NCBI GenBank assembly: GCA_963978545.1
Contig: OZ021721.1
Coordinates: 96,779,418 to 96,843,417 of the forward strand
Direction of reading: 5' to 3'
Length of the DNA: 64,000 nt
DNA from: Linyphia triangularis
Lineage: Eukaryota; Arthropoda; Arachnida; Araneae; Linyphiidae
Shown here: piece after piece, positions 22,310-34,690 of the stretch
Layout of the letters: each line of letters begins with the position of its first letter
Position numbering within the stretch: position 1 is the stretch's first letter
The notes under the pieces: generated by a model
Told to the model about the DNA's origin: nothing
The model's input: the letters and a program-made list of their open reading frames with translations, nothing else
Database searches by the model: none
Translations under genes and position numbers: made by a program

Positions 22310-23800
22310 ATAAATTTCAGTCTATTGAATACGGATATACAAAGCATTTCACTTGAAAATATACAAAACTACAGTTTTGTGAATACTGATTAGATTGTGC
22401 TGAAACCGCCAAATTTCTTACCATATCGAATTAGATGCATTTTAAGTTTCATTAAAGCAAATGATACATCGATAGACTGCTTTTGGAGTGGCCTGTTTCA
22501 AATTTAAGATTAAAGTTAAACTTTTAGAATTTTTTTAAATGGCTATAAATTAAGTACATTTCAAGTTTCTATAAACCAAATGATGCATCTATAGACTGCA
22601 TTTTTCTTTTTTTTTCTTTTTTTTAAACTCAAGACGAATGTTCAACTTTTAGGATTTTAAGTTTCATTAAAGCAAATGATACATTGATAGACTGCTTTTT
22701 GAGTGGCCTGTTTCGAATTCAAGATTAACGTTGAACTTTTAGAATTTTTTTAAATGGCTATAAATTAAGTACATTTCTAGTTTCTATAAACCAAATGATG
22801 CATCTATAGACTGCATTTTGAGTTTTTTTTCTTTTTTTTAAACTCAAGACGAATGTTCAACTTTTAGGATTTTAAGTTTCATTAAAGCAAATGATACATC
22901 GATAGACTGCTTTTTGAGCGGCCTTTTTTGAATTCAAGACTAATGTTCAACTTTCATAATTTTTTTAAATGACTATACTAGCTTCAATAAAGTAAGTGAT
23001 GCTTCGATAAATTGTTATTTGAGAGGTAATTTTGTAACTCTAGACAAATATTCAATTCAAATAATTTTCTAAACAATTTTTGACATGTCTATGTTTTTAT
23101 TTTAAGTAGGATATTGATCGATTAGGTCGAACTATAGAATATTTGGTACATTTCTATTTTCATTAAATCAATTGGTGCATTTGCAGTCTGCATTTTAAAT
23201 GGTTATTTTTTTTAAACTCCAAACGAATGTTCAACTTTTATATTTTTATTTTAAATGTCTATATTTTTATTTTGCTAAGTAGGATATGGATCGATTTTTT
23301 TGGACCATAGCGAATCAAGTGCATTTCTAGTTTCATTAAAGCAAATGATATATCAATAGACATATTTTTGAGTGGTAATTTTTTAACTCAAGTTTAGTTT
23401 TCCGATTTTAAAATTTCTTTGAAATGTCTATATTTCTACTTTATTAAATAGGCTATTGATTGATTTGTTCTGACTAGAGCAAATTAAGTGTATTTCTAGT
23501 TTCAATAAAGCAAAGGGTACATCGACAAAGTTCTTTTTGAGTGATTTTTTAACTCAATATTAATGTTCAACTTTAGAAAGTTTGGAAAATGTCTATGTAT
23601 ATTTTTTTTAATAAATAGAGTATTGATTGACCATAGCGACCTAAGTGCAATTCTAGTGTTATATTTCAATGATACTTCGATAGATTGTCATCTGAAAGGT
23701 CATTTTTATAACCCAACACAAATGTTCAATTTAAACATTTTAAAATGTCTACATTTTTATTTTTTAAATCGGTTTGTTGGAAATATAAAACATTTCAAAA
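22310..23800. repeat. Degenerate tandem array of about 190 bp
   Basis: Repeated blocks are AAGCAAATGATACATCGATA, GACTGCTTTTTGAG, ATGTTCAACTTTTAG, TTTTTTTAAATGGCTATA and AAGTACATTTCTAGTTTC. The first units (22430-22990) alternate two subtypes (ATACATCGATAGACTGC and ATGCATCTATAGACTGC). Later units are strongly decayed. Confidence 0.88.
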
Positions 23801-23891
23801 CACTTTTTTTTTCTTTATTTTAATTCGTTGAAGGGCTGTATACGTGCATTGTTAGTCTTACTTAAATTTTTTCGCACTTGAATTAGCTTAA

Positions 23892-24174
23892 CCCTTGGTT
23901 AGAAGTGCGACCATTTGTCTCGCGGTAAGTCACGTGGGGGACAAATGTCCCCCAAATTCAAATTTTTGGGCATACAATTAAATTTTTGACCAAATATCAA
24001 AATAAGTGGGTATTTTAATAAAAAGCACAACATTATTGAACAAAATAAAGTAAAAACTAAAAAATAATTTTAAAATAACTTGAAAAAATCTGTAAGATGG
24101 CTTTGATCATGGGTTGCCCTATATTTAAAAATTTACTGTGGGTGACATTTGTCAACCGCTCGACATACCAAGAG
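23892..24174. mobile_element. TTAA-flanked MITE, copy 2 (piggyBac-like, 283 bp)
   Basis: TTAA lies at 23888-23891 and 24175-24178. It starts CCCTTGGTTAGAAG and contains the GGGGGACAAATGTCCCCC palindrome near 23936. It is the same length as the copy at 8352-8634 and in the same orientation, with about 80% similarity by eye. Confidence 0.9.
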
Positions 24175-24609
24175 TTAAATTGTACTCAAGGATAAAATTT
24201 CCATTTTATGGTTTTTAGAAATCTTTTATCTTTATATAAAAATAATTGCAATTATCAAAAGATAATCAGAAAGTATTTTTTTTCCTTCAAAATTCGTTTT
24301 ACAGTGTTATAGTATTAATAAATCTGAAACATATAATTAACACATTTATCACATTTATCGTCTACTTTTTTGTATCATAACTATTTTGATTGCGGTAATG
24401 TATCGTGTGAAGAATATTCCTCTGCACAGGAGTTTTTCATTAGTTGATTGTTTTGTAACAGTTGTCCCTGAAATGAAGGCTTTTGTATTGTCTCCCTATC
24501 AGAAGAATAGTTCCCCCAGATAGTCTGGATGATGGCGGTCACAATATTCTCGTCAATCAACAATAACAAAACAGAAAGTCCGTGCGTGTGTGTCTGCCTG
24601 CCTGTGCCT

Positions 24610-24985
24610 CTATAGAAAGTTACTTAAAATAGGCTTAGAGCTCTGACATTTTCAACATAAGTCTTTTGATCTTCTAATTTGACTTTTGACGAATAGAATT
24701 TTAATTAGTTTTTTAATTTTTTTAACTATTAGAACACTTTTTTTACAAAGCGACTTCTAGTAGGAATAGCGCTCTGAAATTTTCAACATAAGAAGTTTTA
24801 GCCTACTAATTCGAATTTTGACAAACCGAAAGTTAAAATTAATAATATTATATATTTTTTTTATTTTTTTTAATTTTTTTTTTATAAAGCGACTTTTAAT
24901 TGGCGTACAGCTCTGAAATTTTCAACGTAAGTAGTTTTGGCCTTCTAATTGGATTTTTGATAAACACTATGTTAAAAGAACAAAA
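24610..24985. repeat. Three degenerate tandem units of about 140 bp
   Basis: GCTCTGA.ATTTTCAAC.TAAG recurs near 24640, 24772 and 24911, each followed by CTTCTAATT or similar and a T-rich run ending in AAAGCGACTT. Preceded by a GTGTGTGTCTGCCTGCCTG low-complexity stretch. Confidence 0.8.
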
Positions 24986-25109
24986 CATTCATTCCGAACT
25001 ATTTACTAACTTCGTTTTCCCCAAAAAACTTGATTGAATACATTGTCATCTACAACAAGTGAACGATCTAAGAAAACTTATAAGTCTGACGTAAGGCAAT
25101 AAAAAAACA

Positions 25110-25760
25110 TATCTTTTATTTATCTTGATTAAAAGAATTTTGGCATCAGGAAAGAGTTTCAACAATAATCGATTAAAATTATTTCCTACGCAACGCAAAG
25201 TTGAATCGACTGGACTTCACTCGATAATGAATTTATGCATTCACGTTCAATTATCTGTTATTTATTTTGATTAAAACAATTTTGGCAACAGGAAAGTTGG
25301 TTGGTTGTTTTCAGATTATCTGGCGCCGTCAGCAACACGAGGGCTATAATGCACCGAAACATTCGTCATTAGACAAGTCAACATACATTTAAACACCCAT
25401 GCCTAACACGGGACTCGAACCCACAACCTCGCGGTCTAGAAGCTAGCACGCTAACCACTATACCGTTTGGTCGGCTCAACAAGAAAGAGTTTCAACAAAT
25501 GATTAATTAAACGGGATTTATTAGTATTCCTAAGCAATTATTGAAGCGTGTGTAAAAGCGACCTTTTAGTGAGAGTTACAGCCCCTAAAATTTGATAGAA
25601 TACATTTCCATCGTCATTGAATCTATCTGCCAAGTTTAAGCCTGATTGGATGACGGCAAGTGTGTCAATTAGGCCTCCGCAGATTAGAACGCCATCGACA
25701 TACCCAGCCAGCCACCCACACACTCAAAATCGACGTTAATATAAAGGATTTAAAAAGAAA
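25110..25760 (+). repeat. Dispersed repeat Rep-D, copy 1 (with SINE-1 copy 8)
   Basis: Shares TTTGGCAACAGGAAAG, GCGACCTTTTAGTGA, AATTTGATAGAAT, AGGCCTCCGCAGATT and GTTAATATAAAGGATTTAAA with 44935-45300. The SINE splits this copy only. Confidence 0.82.
25297..25476 (-). mobile_element. SINE-1 copy 8
   Basis: Full-length except for a 2-bp deletion in the body; minus strand. TSD CAACAGGAAAG / CAACAAGAAAG lies at 25286-25296 and 25477-25487. The Rep-D copy at 45027-45050 (GGCAACAGGAAAGAGT) is the empty site. Confidence 0.95.
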
Positions 25761-25949
25761 AAGAATCACCCCATTCCAACGAACAAATTATGTCGAAAAG
25801 TAATTCCAACGCAAAAAGGAATGTAAAAAAAAACCCAATTCAATTGATGGTTACCGACAAAAAAAATCAAAAATCGTTATATGACATTAAATTGCCTACG
25901 ACACCACCCCGCCCCTTCCTCATTAACAGTGCTTTGTGCGACTGCGTAT

Positions 25950-26100
25950 TGTGGGCCCATCTAGCCATTGGCATCTCTTCTTGGGCGTGGCTCCCCCAAA
26001 GATCACCAAGAGCGGAGCCAACTGGAGGAAGGATTAGGAGAGCACTCCCTGGATTCGATCCCAGATTTCCCAACAAGAGCAGATCGAGAAATTATCATTT
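25950..26100 (-). other. Possible diverged tRNA-like fragment
   Basis: The minus strand carries a B-box-like GGATCGAATCC at about 26050-26060, with an inverted CCAGG/CCTGG surround as in a T arm. No matching A box or TSD was found, so this is only a suggestion. Confidence 0.25.
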
Positions 26101-26954
26101 CAGTGACACGACTCAAAATTCTTTATTTTGAGTTAAAAGTTTGTTAAAAATTACAGATTGCATGTAAAGGGTCTTTCAAAAATGATTCCCTAACTTTGAA
26201 ATGACATAACTGCAAATCAGTGAGAGATGGAAAGAAGAGACAAGTATTATGTTGGAGAGACAGGTATAGAATGTTAAGTACACTGGTTTGCAAATAGATT
26301 GATGGGAGTAAATTTGGTGACTGCTCTATAGGGTTTACCGATGAGGACCGTTTTCATTTGGACGGATTTGCCATTAAAGAAAACTGGTAAATATGGGGTC
26401 AGTGGCGGCCTGTGGTCGAAAATGTTACTGCAGCCGGAAGCAAGCGTTACGATATAATTAGCATATTTTTGAACAGTGATTTCTCGAGTTTTATAGAGCC
26501 AAGAAAAGAAATTAGGGTTGGAAATTGCTCGTAATATCATTCTTAATGTTATGAATCTCCATCTAGTTTCTAGAATATATAAAAAAAATTTTAAAGAATT
26601 TTTTAATTTGAAGTAGAAAAAATCGCAATTTTTCAAAAATCTTTTGCATATAAAAATCTAGAAAAACTCATTTTCTTTTCCAATCAATTTGACTGAGATT
26701 CAAAACATCTAATAGTTAATGCAGATTTGAATTCCCAAATCATTTTTCAAAAAGATTATATCAAACTTCAGTTATCACTGTTTCAATGAAGTTTCACGTG
26801 CCAAAAACACGATTTTTCAGAAAATGAGTATAAAATATTCACATTTACTTTTAGACCAAAATAGTACTTCAAACTAATAAAATAACTATATAGCCTTCAG
26901 ATGATACCATTATCTTGCAAAAATTCCATCTAGAGATTATTTTAAAGCAGAAAT

Positions 26955-26990
26955 TCTCCAGATCGCTAACCACACAGCCATCATGGGCAT
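26955..26990 (-). mobile_element. SINE-2 head fragment
   Basis: CGCTAACCACACAGCCATCA matches the 5' (A-box) end of SINE-2 on the minus strand. The rest of the element is missing. Confidence 0.55.
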
Positions 26991-27280
26991 GAATATCTCA
27001 TGAAATTTCAAAGCAGAATATCAAAAATTAAAATCCATGAAGAAAGGTTACCAGAAGGAATAATGCAAACTGGTTAATATGGGGAACTGAAAACCCCTTT
27101 GTTTGTCTTGCAAAATCACTGCATTTTGCATATGTGACCCTTTGGGCTGCGTTATATAGTAAAGGGATCATAAGGTCTTATTTCATAAGAGAAACGATAA
27201 ACTCATTCCGTTATATTCAGATTTTTCTACAATTTATTGCTACATTTCAATACTGTAACTAATTTTGTAATCTGGTGTAT

Positions 27281-27795
27281 TTAAAATTCTATACCTGTTT
27301 ATCCAATCTCTTCTCTTATCCTGTATACTTCATCATCCTTCTTATGTTGTATACTGTCTTCTATACCTGTCTATCTAATCGTCCAATCTCTTCTCTTATC
27401 CTGTATACTTCTTCATCCTTCTTATCCTGTATACTGTCTTCTATACCTGTCTATTCAATCGTCCAATCTCTTCTCTTATCCTGTATACTTCTTCATCCTT
27501 CTTATCCTGTATACTGTCTTCTATACCTGTCTATCCAATCGTCCAATCTCTTCTCTTATCCTGTATACTTCTTCATCCTTCTTATCCTGTATACTGTCTT
27601 CTATACCTATCTATCCAATCATCCAATCTCTTCTCTTATCCTGTATACTTCTTCATCCTTCTTATCCTGTATACTGTCTTCTACACTTGTCTATCCAATC
27701 ATCCAATCTCTTCTCTTATCCTGTATACTTCTTCATCCTTCTTATCCTGTATACTGTCTTCTATACCTGTCTATCCAATCTCTCTGTCTCTTACT
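27281..27795. repeat. 80-bp minisatellite within family F
   Basis: CTATACCTGTCTATC-type starts occur at 27361, 27441, 27521, 27601, 27681 and 27761, exactly 80 bp apart with no indels, after a shorter first unit. The unit derives from family F subterminal sequence (compare ATACCTGTCTATCCAACATA near 14683). The resulting 184-codon open frame is a product of the pyrimidine-rich repeat, not a gene. Confidence 0.95.
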
Positions 27796-28084
27796 GTTTC
27801 TCAGTTCAAAGTTCGGGAGTCTTTTCTGAAAGACACTGTACTTGATTCTGGTTGAACGACATATTTTTTTTACAGTTAAATTCAAATTGCAACTGACTTG
27901 TGCCATTCTTCCAGCTTCATGTCTATGCAGTTTGTGATTATGCACAAACTTTTACTTAAAAGGAAGAATTTTGCGTTGTATCATTTGGTTAGAAGGGTGA
28001 GATATAATTGGCGAGCAAACTTTGAAACTAATTTGAGACAACAAGAACTCAAGGCTCGGAATGCTCACCTATAGTCCCAGACAT

Positions 28085-29095
28085 CTTATCGTTGAATACG
28101 GTGTAGGATGGATCCTTCCGCGTTAAAGATATAGTTCCAAGCAAATCACAACTTATATACTAATAGTCTGAGAGGCGACTGCAATTTTTGGACCCCATCG
28201 AACATCATTCTGAATTTTTTATAGAAATTGGAGAAAAGTGAGTAGATTAGGAATCCACTGGTCTGCCATGGCAAAAATGTTCGAAACTGATCAAAAATCG
28301 ACTTGAAATGAGTTGAACTAAAATTCGATTGCCAAAGAGAAAACAAACTTTTCGTCTGGCAACCCTGCATTTTGATTTTTAAAGAAAAAAAGCGCAAACG
28401 ATATCTGTTCTCTGGCTCGGAAAACTTGTATCTTTTAAAAGTACGCCAAATTGGCGACATTAGTTACGTCATCAGTGACGTAATGTTTATTGCCAACTTG
28501 GCTCCCTTTTAATAGATGCAAGTAGATCGTCTCCAGATATCTGAATCGTCTGAAACCTTCTTAAATGAAAATTAAAGAGAGATGGTTACCAAATAAAGAA
28601 AAATGCTCATTATTTGGCAAGTTATGGCGCATTTGGCAATTGGATTTAGTTCAACTTACTAAAAGTTGATTTTCAACCAGTTTCGGCCATTTTTGCCACG
28701 GCAGACCAGTGGATTCGTAATCGACTCACTTTTCTCTAATTTCTATAAAAAATTCAGAATGATGTTCGATGGGGTCCAAAAATTGCAGTCACCTCTCAGT
28801 CTATAATATTGATAACCTGCTCACATAGTTTTGTATTAAACTTAAATATATGTTGATAAAAAAAAAAAAAAAAGAAGAGCTTTTAAATTTTAATTTTACT
28901 TAATGCTTTACTTTTCTAATCACGGTTACTATAAGAGTTTTAACGAATCATATGGCTTTGACCGCACTCATTTAGCGAATCACTATTGGCTAACACCCTG
29001 TCTCCTCTAAGTTCAAGACGTCACGTGTAAAATTATTGCACAGCCAATCAGGGCGTAGTATACCGGATCACGCATCACTGTAGCCTATTTAATGA
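28085..29095 (+). repeat. Dispersed repeat Rep-A, copy B (with nested foldback)
   Basis: 28085-28165 and 28802-29095 together match copy C in reverse complement from GGATGGATCCTTCCGCG to GGATCACGCATCACTGTAG. The foldback at 28166-28801 interrupts it between ACTTATATACTAATA and TATAATATTGATAACC, whereas copy C reads through. A poly-A stretch (28858-28873) is unique to this copy. Confidence 0.88.
28166..28801. mobile_element. Long-TIR foldback element, copy 2
   Basis: Ends are GTCTGAGAGGCGACTGCAAT and the complement of GACTGAGAGGTGACTGCAAT, with TA on both sides (28164-28165 and 28802-28803). The arms are over 200 bp. The interior matches copy 1 (ACGTCATCAGTGACGTAATG, GGCTCGGAAAACTTG). No transposase frame is seen. 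Confidence 0.92.
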
Positions 29096-29099
29096 CGTT

Positions 29100-30040
29100 A
29101 GGTCTCTGTTAATGGTCTCTGGTTCGATTCCCTGAACACACCACAACAATAGTAAATTATAGTCTCTTACTGATCGTTAGGGGGGTTGGATGGATTTTTT
29201 CAGTTTTCCATTCACTAAAGGCACAATTGCGAGACAGTTTCCCCTTAAAAAAACTCCCGGAATGCATCCTCTTTGACACTCGTCCTACTCTGTTTTTCAT
29301 ATCTTTCTTTAATTATGTTCCAGCACATTATATCGCCCATGTGTATCTCTTGTGCCAAAAAATATTTCATTTAAATCATGAGGGACTTTCAAATATTTAT
29401 TCCATAGAAAACACACGTTATCCTTTAACCACATTTAAGATGATTTTCCTATTTCAATCCTCAAGGTAATTGTTCTGCACTCTAAGTCTCTATGATAGTT
29501 GTTAAGTTGAGAAAACAAATGTATCGTTCAGCTAGGTAATTGCCTCAATCTAAATAATTTCTGTGTATAATTGTGGATGAGTGATTCTACTACATCGCTC
29601 ATTCATTAAATGGTTGATATTTATTTACATTTCTTTTCTTTCCGTAACGGAGATTAAGAAAATGAGCCGAAAGAAAATCAATAATAGAAACTCAGACAAG
29701 ACACAAAACGAAATGAATTAGTATGAGAAATAAATAAAAGTCAAACTAATTTGAAACATTGTGGAACTTTAAAATGATTTGTGTAATTTATCGTTTGCGA
29801 TTTTAATTCTTCCATTTCAGAAAAAAAAATTGTAAAATTATTTTTTTGTCTGCATTATTAATGCAATTATGCGGATGATATGAAGTTAAGAACACATTTA
29901 AATAAATCAACTTATCCATTTGAATTGTTCCAAAGTCTCAAATTTATATTCGAAGTTTTTATGTAAATGTTATGTTTACTATAAATTTTCAGCGTGATTA
30001 ATGAAGTCTACAATATCTGATGTTAACAAAAGCAATGCAT
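29100..30040. other. No recognised gene
   Basis: Contains one tRNA-like B-box motif (GGTTCGATTCC, 29119-29129) without other tRNA parts. An 80-codon frame at 29227-29469 has no recognisable features. Confidence 0.4.
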
Positions 30041-30041
30041 T

Positions 30042-30500
30042 GGATGCTTATAATTATCAACTTTCAAAATCGGTAAAAAAAAAAAGATACTTGTCAGAAT
30101 GACCTGAAATTTGACCTGAATATTAGCGAGAAAGGAGAAAGAGGTATCACGCACACCGAAAATTCGAACTATGTTTTTAGTGTATTCACTATTATTCAGG
30201 TCAAATTTAAGACCTTATGAGTGTTTCTTTTTATAAAGCTACTTGAAAGTAGAAATTTAATTATAATCACCCTGGGGTGATTATTACTAATGTTCAACAT
30301 TCAAAAAACTGTAAAACAACGAAATTTATTCTGAATATACGCGATAAAAGAGGGGAACGATATGGCATAAAAAATTATTTCGAACTATTTTTTTGAGTAT
30401 TTTTATTTATCCAGTTTAAATTTCATACCATTCTGACGAGTTCCTTTTTGACCTTTTCGAAAGTTGAATTTTAATTGTAATCATCGCGCGGCGCTAAACC
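30042..30500. mobile_element. Two adjacent copies of a short TIR element
   Basis: 30042-30275 and 30276-30500 each start with sequence like TTCAACTTTC...CTGTAAAA and end with GTTGAATTTTAATTGTAATC-type complement. In between both have GTCAGAATGACCTGAAATTT or its complement. They meet at a CACCCTGGGGTG palindrome. Related pieces lie at 31040-31145 and 51595-51892. Confidence 0.72.
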
Positions 30501-31039
30501 TAATAACATTTTTATATATACCTATTTCTACCGATGACAGTCAAATGATCACTTTTTAAATAAACATTACATTCTTTTCCTGTTAATTATAAATAATACA
30601 GAGTTTAGCGTAAGCAATAAAACCCAAAATAATTACTATGTAATAATTAAAAATATTTATTTTGTAATGCCGCGTACTAAGCCGTTATTTCGCCTCCTGG
30701 ATTAACAGCAGGCTGCGCTCTGTACCCAACATAAAACAAACTATACATAAACACATGTCATGTTCGTAAACAAAATCGGATGACATTTTCTTGGAAAACT
30801 TAAAATTAGTAGTGGTGGTGGTGGTGGACCTCCGATCAAGCGAAGGTGAAAAAAGGAGAAAATTATTAGTAAGTTTGAGATTTCAATGTAGATATCTTTA
30901 TAAAATTTCATATATTTTCCAGCGATACGAAAGAAGAGAGATAGATATTGGAAAATTAAGTAGCTATTTAATATAGAAAAAGTCGTGCAGAAAGTTCAAG
31001 AAAAACTAAAACCTGGAATTCAACAATTTTGATTAAAGT

Positions 31040-31145
31040 CTCAAAAGCGGTCAAGTGTCTGTTTAACTTTCATAAAGCTGTAAAGACGAACCTCTGGTCA
31101 GTATGACCTGACATTTGACCTGAAATAAATTAGTCTTGGCATTTG
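31040..31145. mobile_element. Half copy of the 30042-30500 element
   Basis: TTCATAAAGCTGTAAAGA, then GTCAGTATGACCTGACATTT and GACCTGAAATAA follow the left half of the family. The right half is missing. Confidence 0.6.
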
Positions 31146-31379
31146 AATTAAAAACATTGAAATGAATGTGTGTTTTATGTTATGTAGTGAGACTTCTTCG
31201 ATTCAATCCATAAAATACCCCCCGTATCCATCCTCCAACAACTTTTCTTTCAAGGATGCAATTAACCTTCCTAATCCAAGTCCGTTAACCCTATCTCTAC
31301 CCAACCGTTTCTTGGAGCCACTGAAGCAGGTAGACACTTTTTTCCACGGGAAATCACACAATTGGACAGAAAAATGACG

Positions 31380-34300
31380 CATCAACACACACTTGTTAAT
31401 AAACTGGTTCGAGGCTTCGTATTTCAGAAAAAGAAAAATTAAATGAATTGCAATCCGAATTTCCCACTTTTTAATAACAATAGGCGGTTTTATATTTGTC
31501 AATTTTAAAGTATACTCATTCACACTTTCGTTTAGGAGGAAATTGGAGTAAGTCCACTTCAAGTGATTTTTTGTTGACAATTTCTTAAAAAACTTGTTCT
31601 AGGATTCGTAAATAAGAATTGATGGAATTAAAATCCAAACTTCCTGCATTTTAGTGTCAATAGATGGTTTATATAATTCAATTTAAAGGATTACTCATTC
31701 CAACTTTCGTCTAGATACAAATTGGAGTAAGTCCATTTCTAGTGATCATTTATTGACCACTTCTTAAAAAACTTGTTCTAGGATGTATTGCTAATAAATA
31801 AGAACTGATGGAATTTATATAAAATTATAGTGCTTCATATAAAATCTAAATTTCCTGCATTTTAGTGGTAATAGGGGGTTTATATAATTCAATTTAAAGG
31901 ATTACTCATTCCAACTTTCGTCTAGATACAAATTGGAGTAAGTCCATTTCTAGTGATCATTTATTGATCACTTCTTAAAAAACTTGTTCTAGGATGTATT
32001 GCTAATAAATAAGAACTGATGGAATTTATATAAAATTATAGTGCTTCATATAAAATCTAAATTTCCTGCATTTTAGTGGTAATAGGGGGTTTATATAATT
32101 CAATTTAAAGGATTACTCATTCCAACTTTCGTCTAGATACAAATTGGAGTAAGTCCATTTCTAGTGATCATTTATTGACCACTTCTTAAAAAACTTGTTC
32201 TAGGATGTATTGCTAATAAATAAGAACTGATGGAATTTATATAAAATTATAGTGCTTCATATAAAATCTAAATTTCCTGCATTTTAGTGGTAATAGGGGG
32301 TTTATATAATTCAATTTAAAGGATTACTCATTCCAACTTTCGTCTAGATACAAATTGGAGTAAGTCCATTTCTAGTGATCATTTATTGATCACTTCTTAA
32401 AAAACTTGTTCTAGGATGTATTGCTAATAAATAAGAACTGATGGAATTTATATAAAATTATAGTGCTTCATATAAAATCCAAACTTCCTGCATTTTAGTG
32501 TCAATAGATGGTTTATATAATTCAATTTAAAGGATTACTCATTCCAACTTTCGTCTAGATACAAATTGGAGTAAGTCCATTTCTAGTGATCATTTATTGA
32601 CCACTTCTTAAAAAACTTGTTCTAGGATGTATTGCTAATAAATAAAAACTGATGGAATTTATATAAAATTATAGTGCTTCATATAAAATCTAAATTTCCT
32701 GCATTTTAGTGGTAATAGGGGGTTTATATAATTCAATTTAAAGGATTACTCATTCCAACTTTCGTCTAGATACAAATTGGAGTAAGTCCATTTCTAGTGA
32801 TCATTTATTGATCACTTCTTAAAAAACTTGTTCTAGGATGTATTGCTAATAAATAAGAACTGATGGAATTTATATAAAATTATAGTGCTTCATATAAAAT
32901 CTAAATGTCCTGCATTTTAGTGGTAATAGGGGGTTTATATAATTCAATTTAAAGGATTACTCATTCCAACTTTCGTCTAGATACAAATTGGAGTAAGTCC
33001 ATTTCTAGTGATCATTTATTGACCACTTCTTAAAAAACTTGTTCTAGGATGTATTGCTAATAAATAAGAACTGATGGAATTTATATAAAATTATAGTGCT
33101 TCATATAAAATCTAAATTTCCTGCATTTTAGTGGTAAAAGGGGGTTTATATAATTCAATTTAAAGGATTACTCATTCCAACTTTCGTCTAGATACAAATT
33201 GGAGTAAGTCCATTTCTAGTGATCATTTATTGATCACTTCTTAAAAAACTTGTTCTAGGATGTATTGCTAATAAATAAGAACTGATGGAATTTATATAAA
33301 ATTATAGTGCTTCATATAAAATCCAAATTTCCTGCATTTTAGTGGTAATAGGGGGTTTATATATTTCAATTTTATGGAATACTCATTCCAACTTTCGTCT
33401 GGATGCAAATTGTAGTAAGTCTATTTCCAGTGATCCTTTATCGACCACTTCTTAAGAAACTTGCTCTAGGACGTATTGCTAATAAATAAGAACTGATGGA
33501 ATTTATATAAAATCATAGTGCTTCATATAAAATCTAAATTTCCTGCATTTTAGTGGTAATAGGGGGTTTATATATTTCAATTTTATGGAATACTCATTCC
33601 AACTTTCGTCTGGATGCAAATTGTAGTAAGTCTATTTCCAGTGATCCTTTATCGACCACTTCTTAAGAAACTTGCTCTAGGACGTATTGCTAATAAATAA
33701 GAACTGATGGAATTTATATAAAATCATAGTGCTTCATATAAAATCCAAATTTCCTGCATTTTAGTGGTAATAGGGGGTTTATATATTTCAATTTTATGGA
33801 ATACTCATTCCAACTTTCGTCTGGATGCAAATTGTAGTAAGTCTATTTCCAGTGATCCTTTATCGACCACTTCTTAAGAAACTTGCTCTAGGACGTATTG
33901 CTAATAAATAAGAACTGATGGAATTTATATAAAATCATAGTGCTTCATATAAAATCCAAATTTCCTGCATTTTAGTGGTAATAGGGGGTTTATATATTTC
34001 AATTTTATGGAATACTCATTCCAACTTTCGTCTGGATGCAAATTGTAGTAAGTCTATTTCCAGTGATCCTTTATCGACCACTTCTTAAGAAACTTGCTCT
34101 AGGACGTATTGCTAATAAATAAGAACTGATGGAATTTATATAAAATCATAGTGCTTCATATAAAATCCAAATTTCCTGCATTTTAGTGGTAATAGGGGGT
34201 TTATATATTTCAATTTTATGGAATACTCATTCCAACTTTCGTCTGGATGCAAATTGTAGTAAGTCTATTTCCAGTGATCCTTTATCGACCACTTCTTAAG

Positions 34301-34690
34301 AAACTTGCTCTAGGACGTATTGCTAATAAATAAGAACTGATGGAATTTATATAAAATCATAGTGCTTCATATAAAATCCAAATTTCCTGCATTTTAGTGG
34401 TAATAGGGGGTTTATATATTTCAATTTTATGGAATACTCATTCCAACTTTCGTCTGGATGCAAATTGTAGTAAGTCTATTTCCAGTGATCCTTTATCGAC
34501 CACTTCTTAAGAAACTTGTTCTAGGACGTATTGCTAATAAATAAGAACTGATGGAATTTATATAAAATCATGGTGCTTTATATAAAATCCAAATTTCCTA
34601 CATTTTGGTGGCAATAGGTGGTTTATATAATTCCATTTTAAGGAATACTCATTCCAACTTTCATCTAGATACAAACTGGAGTGTCTTCAA
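31380..34690. repeat. Satellite array with 211-bp monomers and higher-order repeats
   Basis: GGATGTATTG or GGACGTATTG marks 14 monomer starts from 31781 to 34524, each exactly 211 bp apart. The monomer before (31602-31780) is 179 bp: it lacks about 26 bp (TATATAAAATTATAGTGCTT and neighbours) plus 6 bp. Two subfamilies follow each other: type A to about 33350 (GTCTAGATACAAATTGGAG) and type B afterwards (GTCTGGATGCAAATTGTAG, CTTAAGAAACTTGCTC). In type A, TTGACCAC and TTGATCAC alternate strictly over eight monomers, and a second marker (GTGTCAATAGATGG) recurs after four, giving a four-monomer higher-order unit of about 844 bp. Confidence 0.97.

Larger units (their letters stand above)
26167..27838. 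mobile_element. Family F TIR element, copy 3 (1.67 kb)
   Basis: Left end AAGGGTCTTTCAAAAATGAT, and the right end in complement reads CAGTGTCTTTCAGAAAAGAC, flanked by TA (26165-26166 and 27839-27840). The interior keeps GAGACAAGTATTATGTTG, GACGGATTTGCCATTAA and AACGATAAACTCATT as in copy 1. Part of the interior (26440-26990) resembles 56460-56800 of a TTAA-flanked MITE, so an unrelated insertion may lie inside. An 80-bp minisatellite occupies the right end. Confidence 0.72.

Noticed and set aside
25790..26131. 113-codon open frame as a lysine-rich small protein
   Set aside because: Composition follows AT-rich DNA, there is no recognised domain, and it runs into a possible tRNA-like fragment.
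27275..27829. 184-codon open frame, the longest in the window
   Set aside because: It runs through six 80-bp minisatellite units. 80 is not a multiple of three, so the peptide cycles through all frames. It stays open only because the unit is rich in pyrimidines.
29100..29140. tRNA gene suggested by GGTTCGATTCC
   Set aside because: Only the B-box-like motif is present; no acceptor, D or anticodon stems could be placed around it.
31203..31580. 125-codon minus-strand open frame
   Set aside because: It overlaps the left edge of the 211-bp satellite and has no recognisable features.
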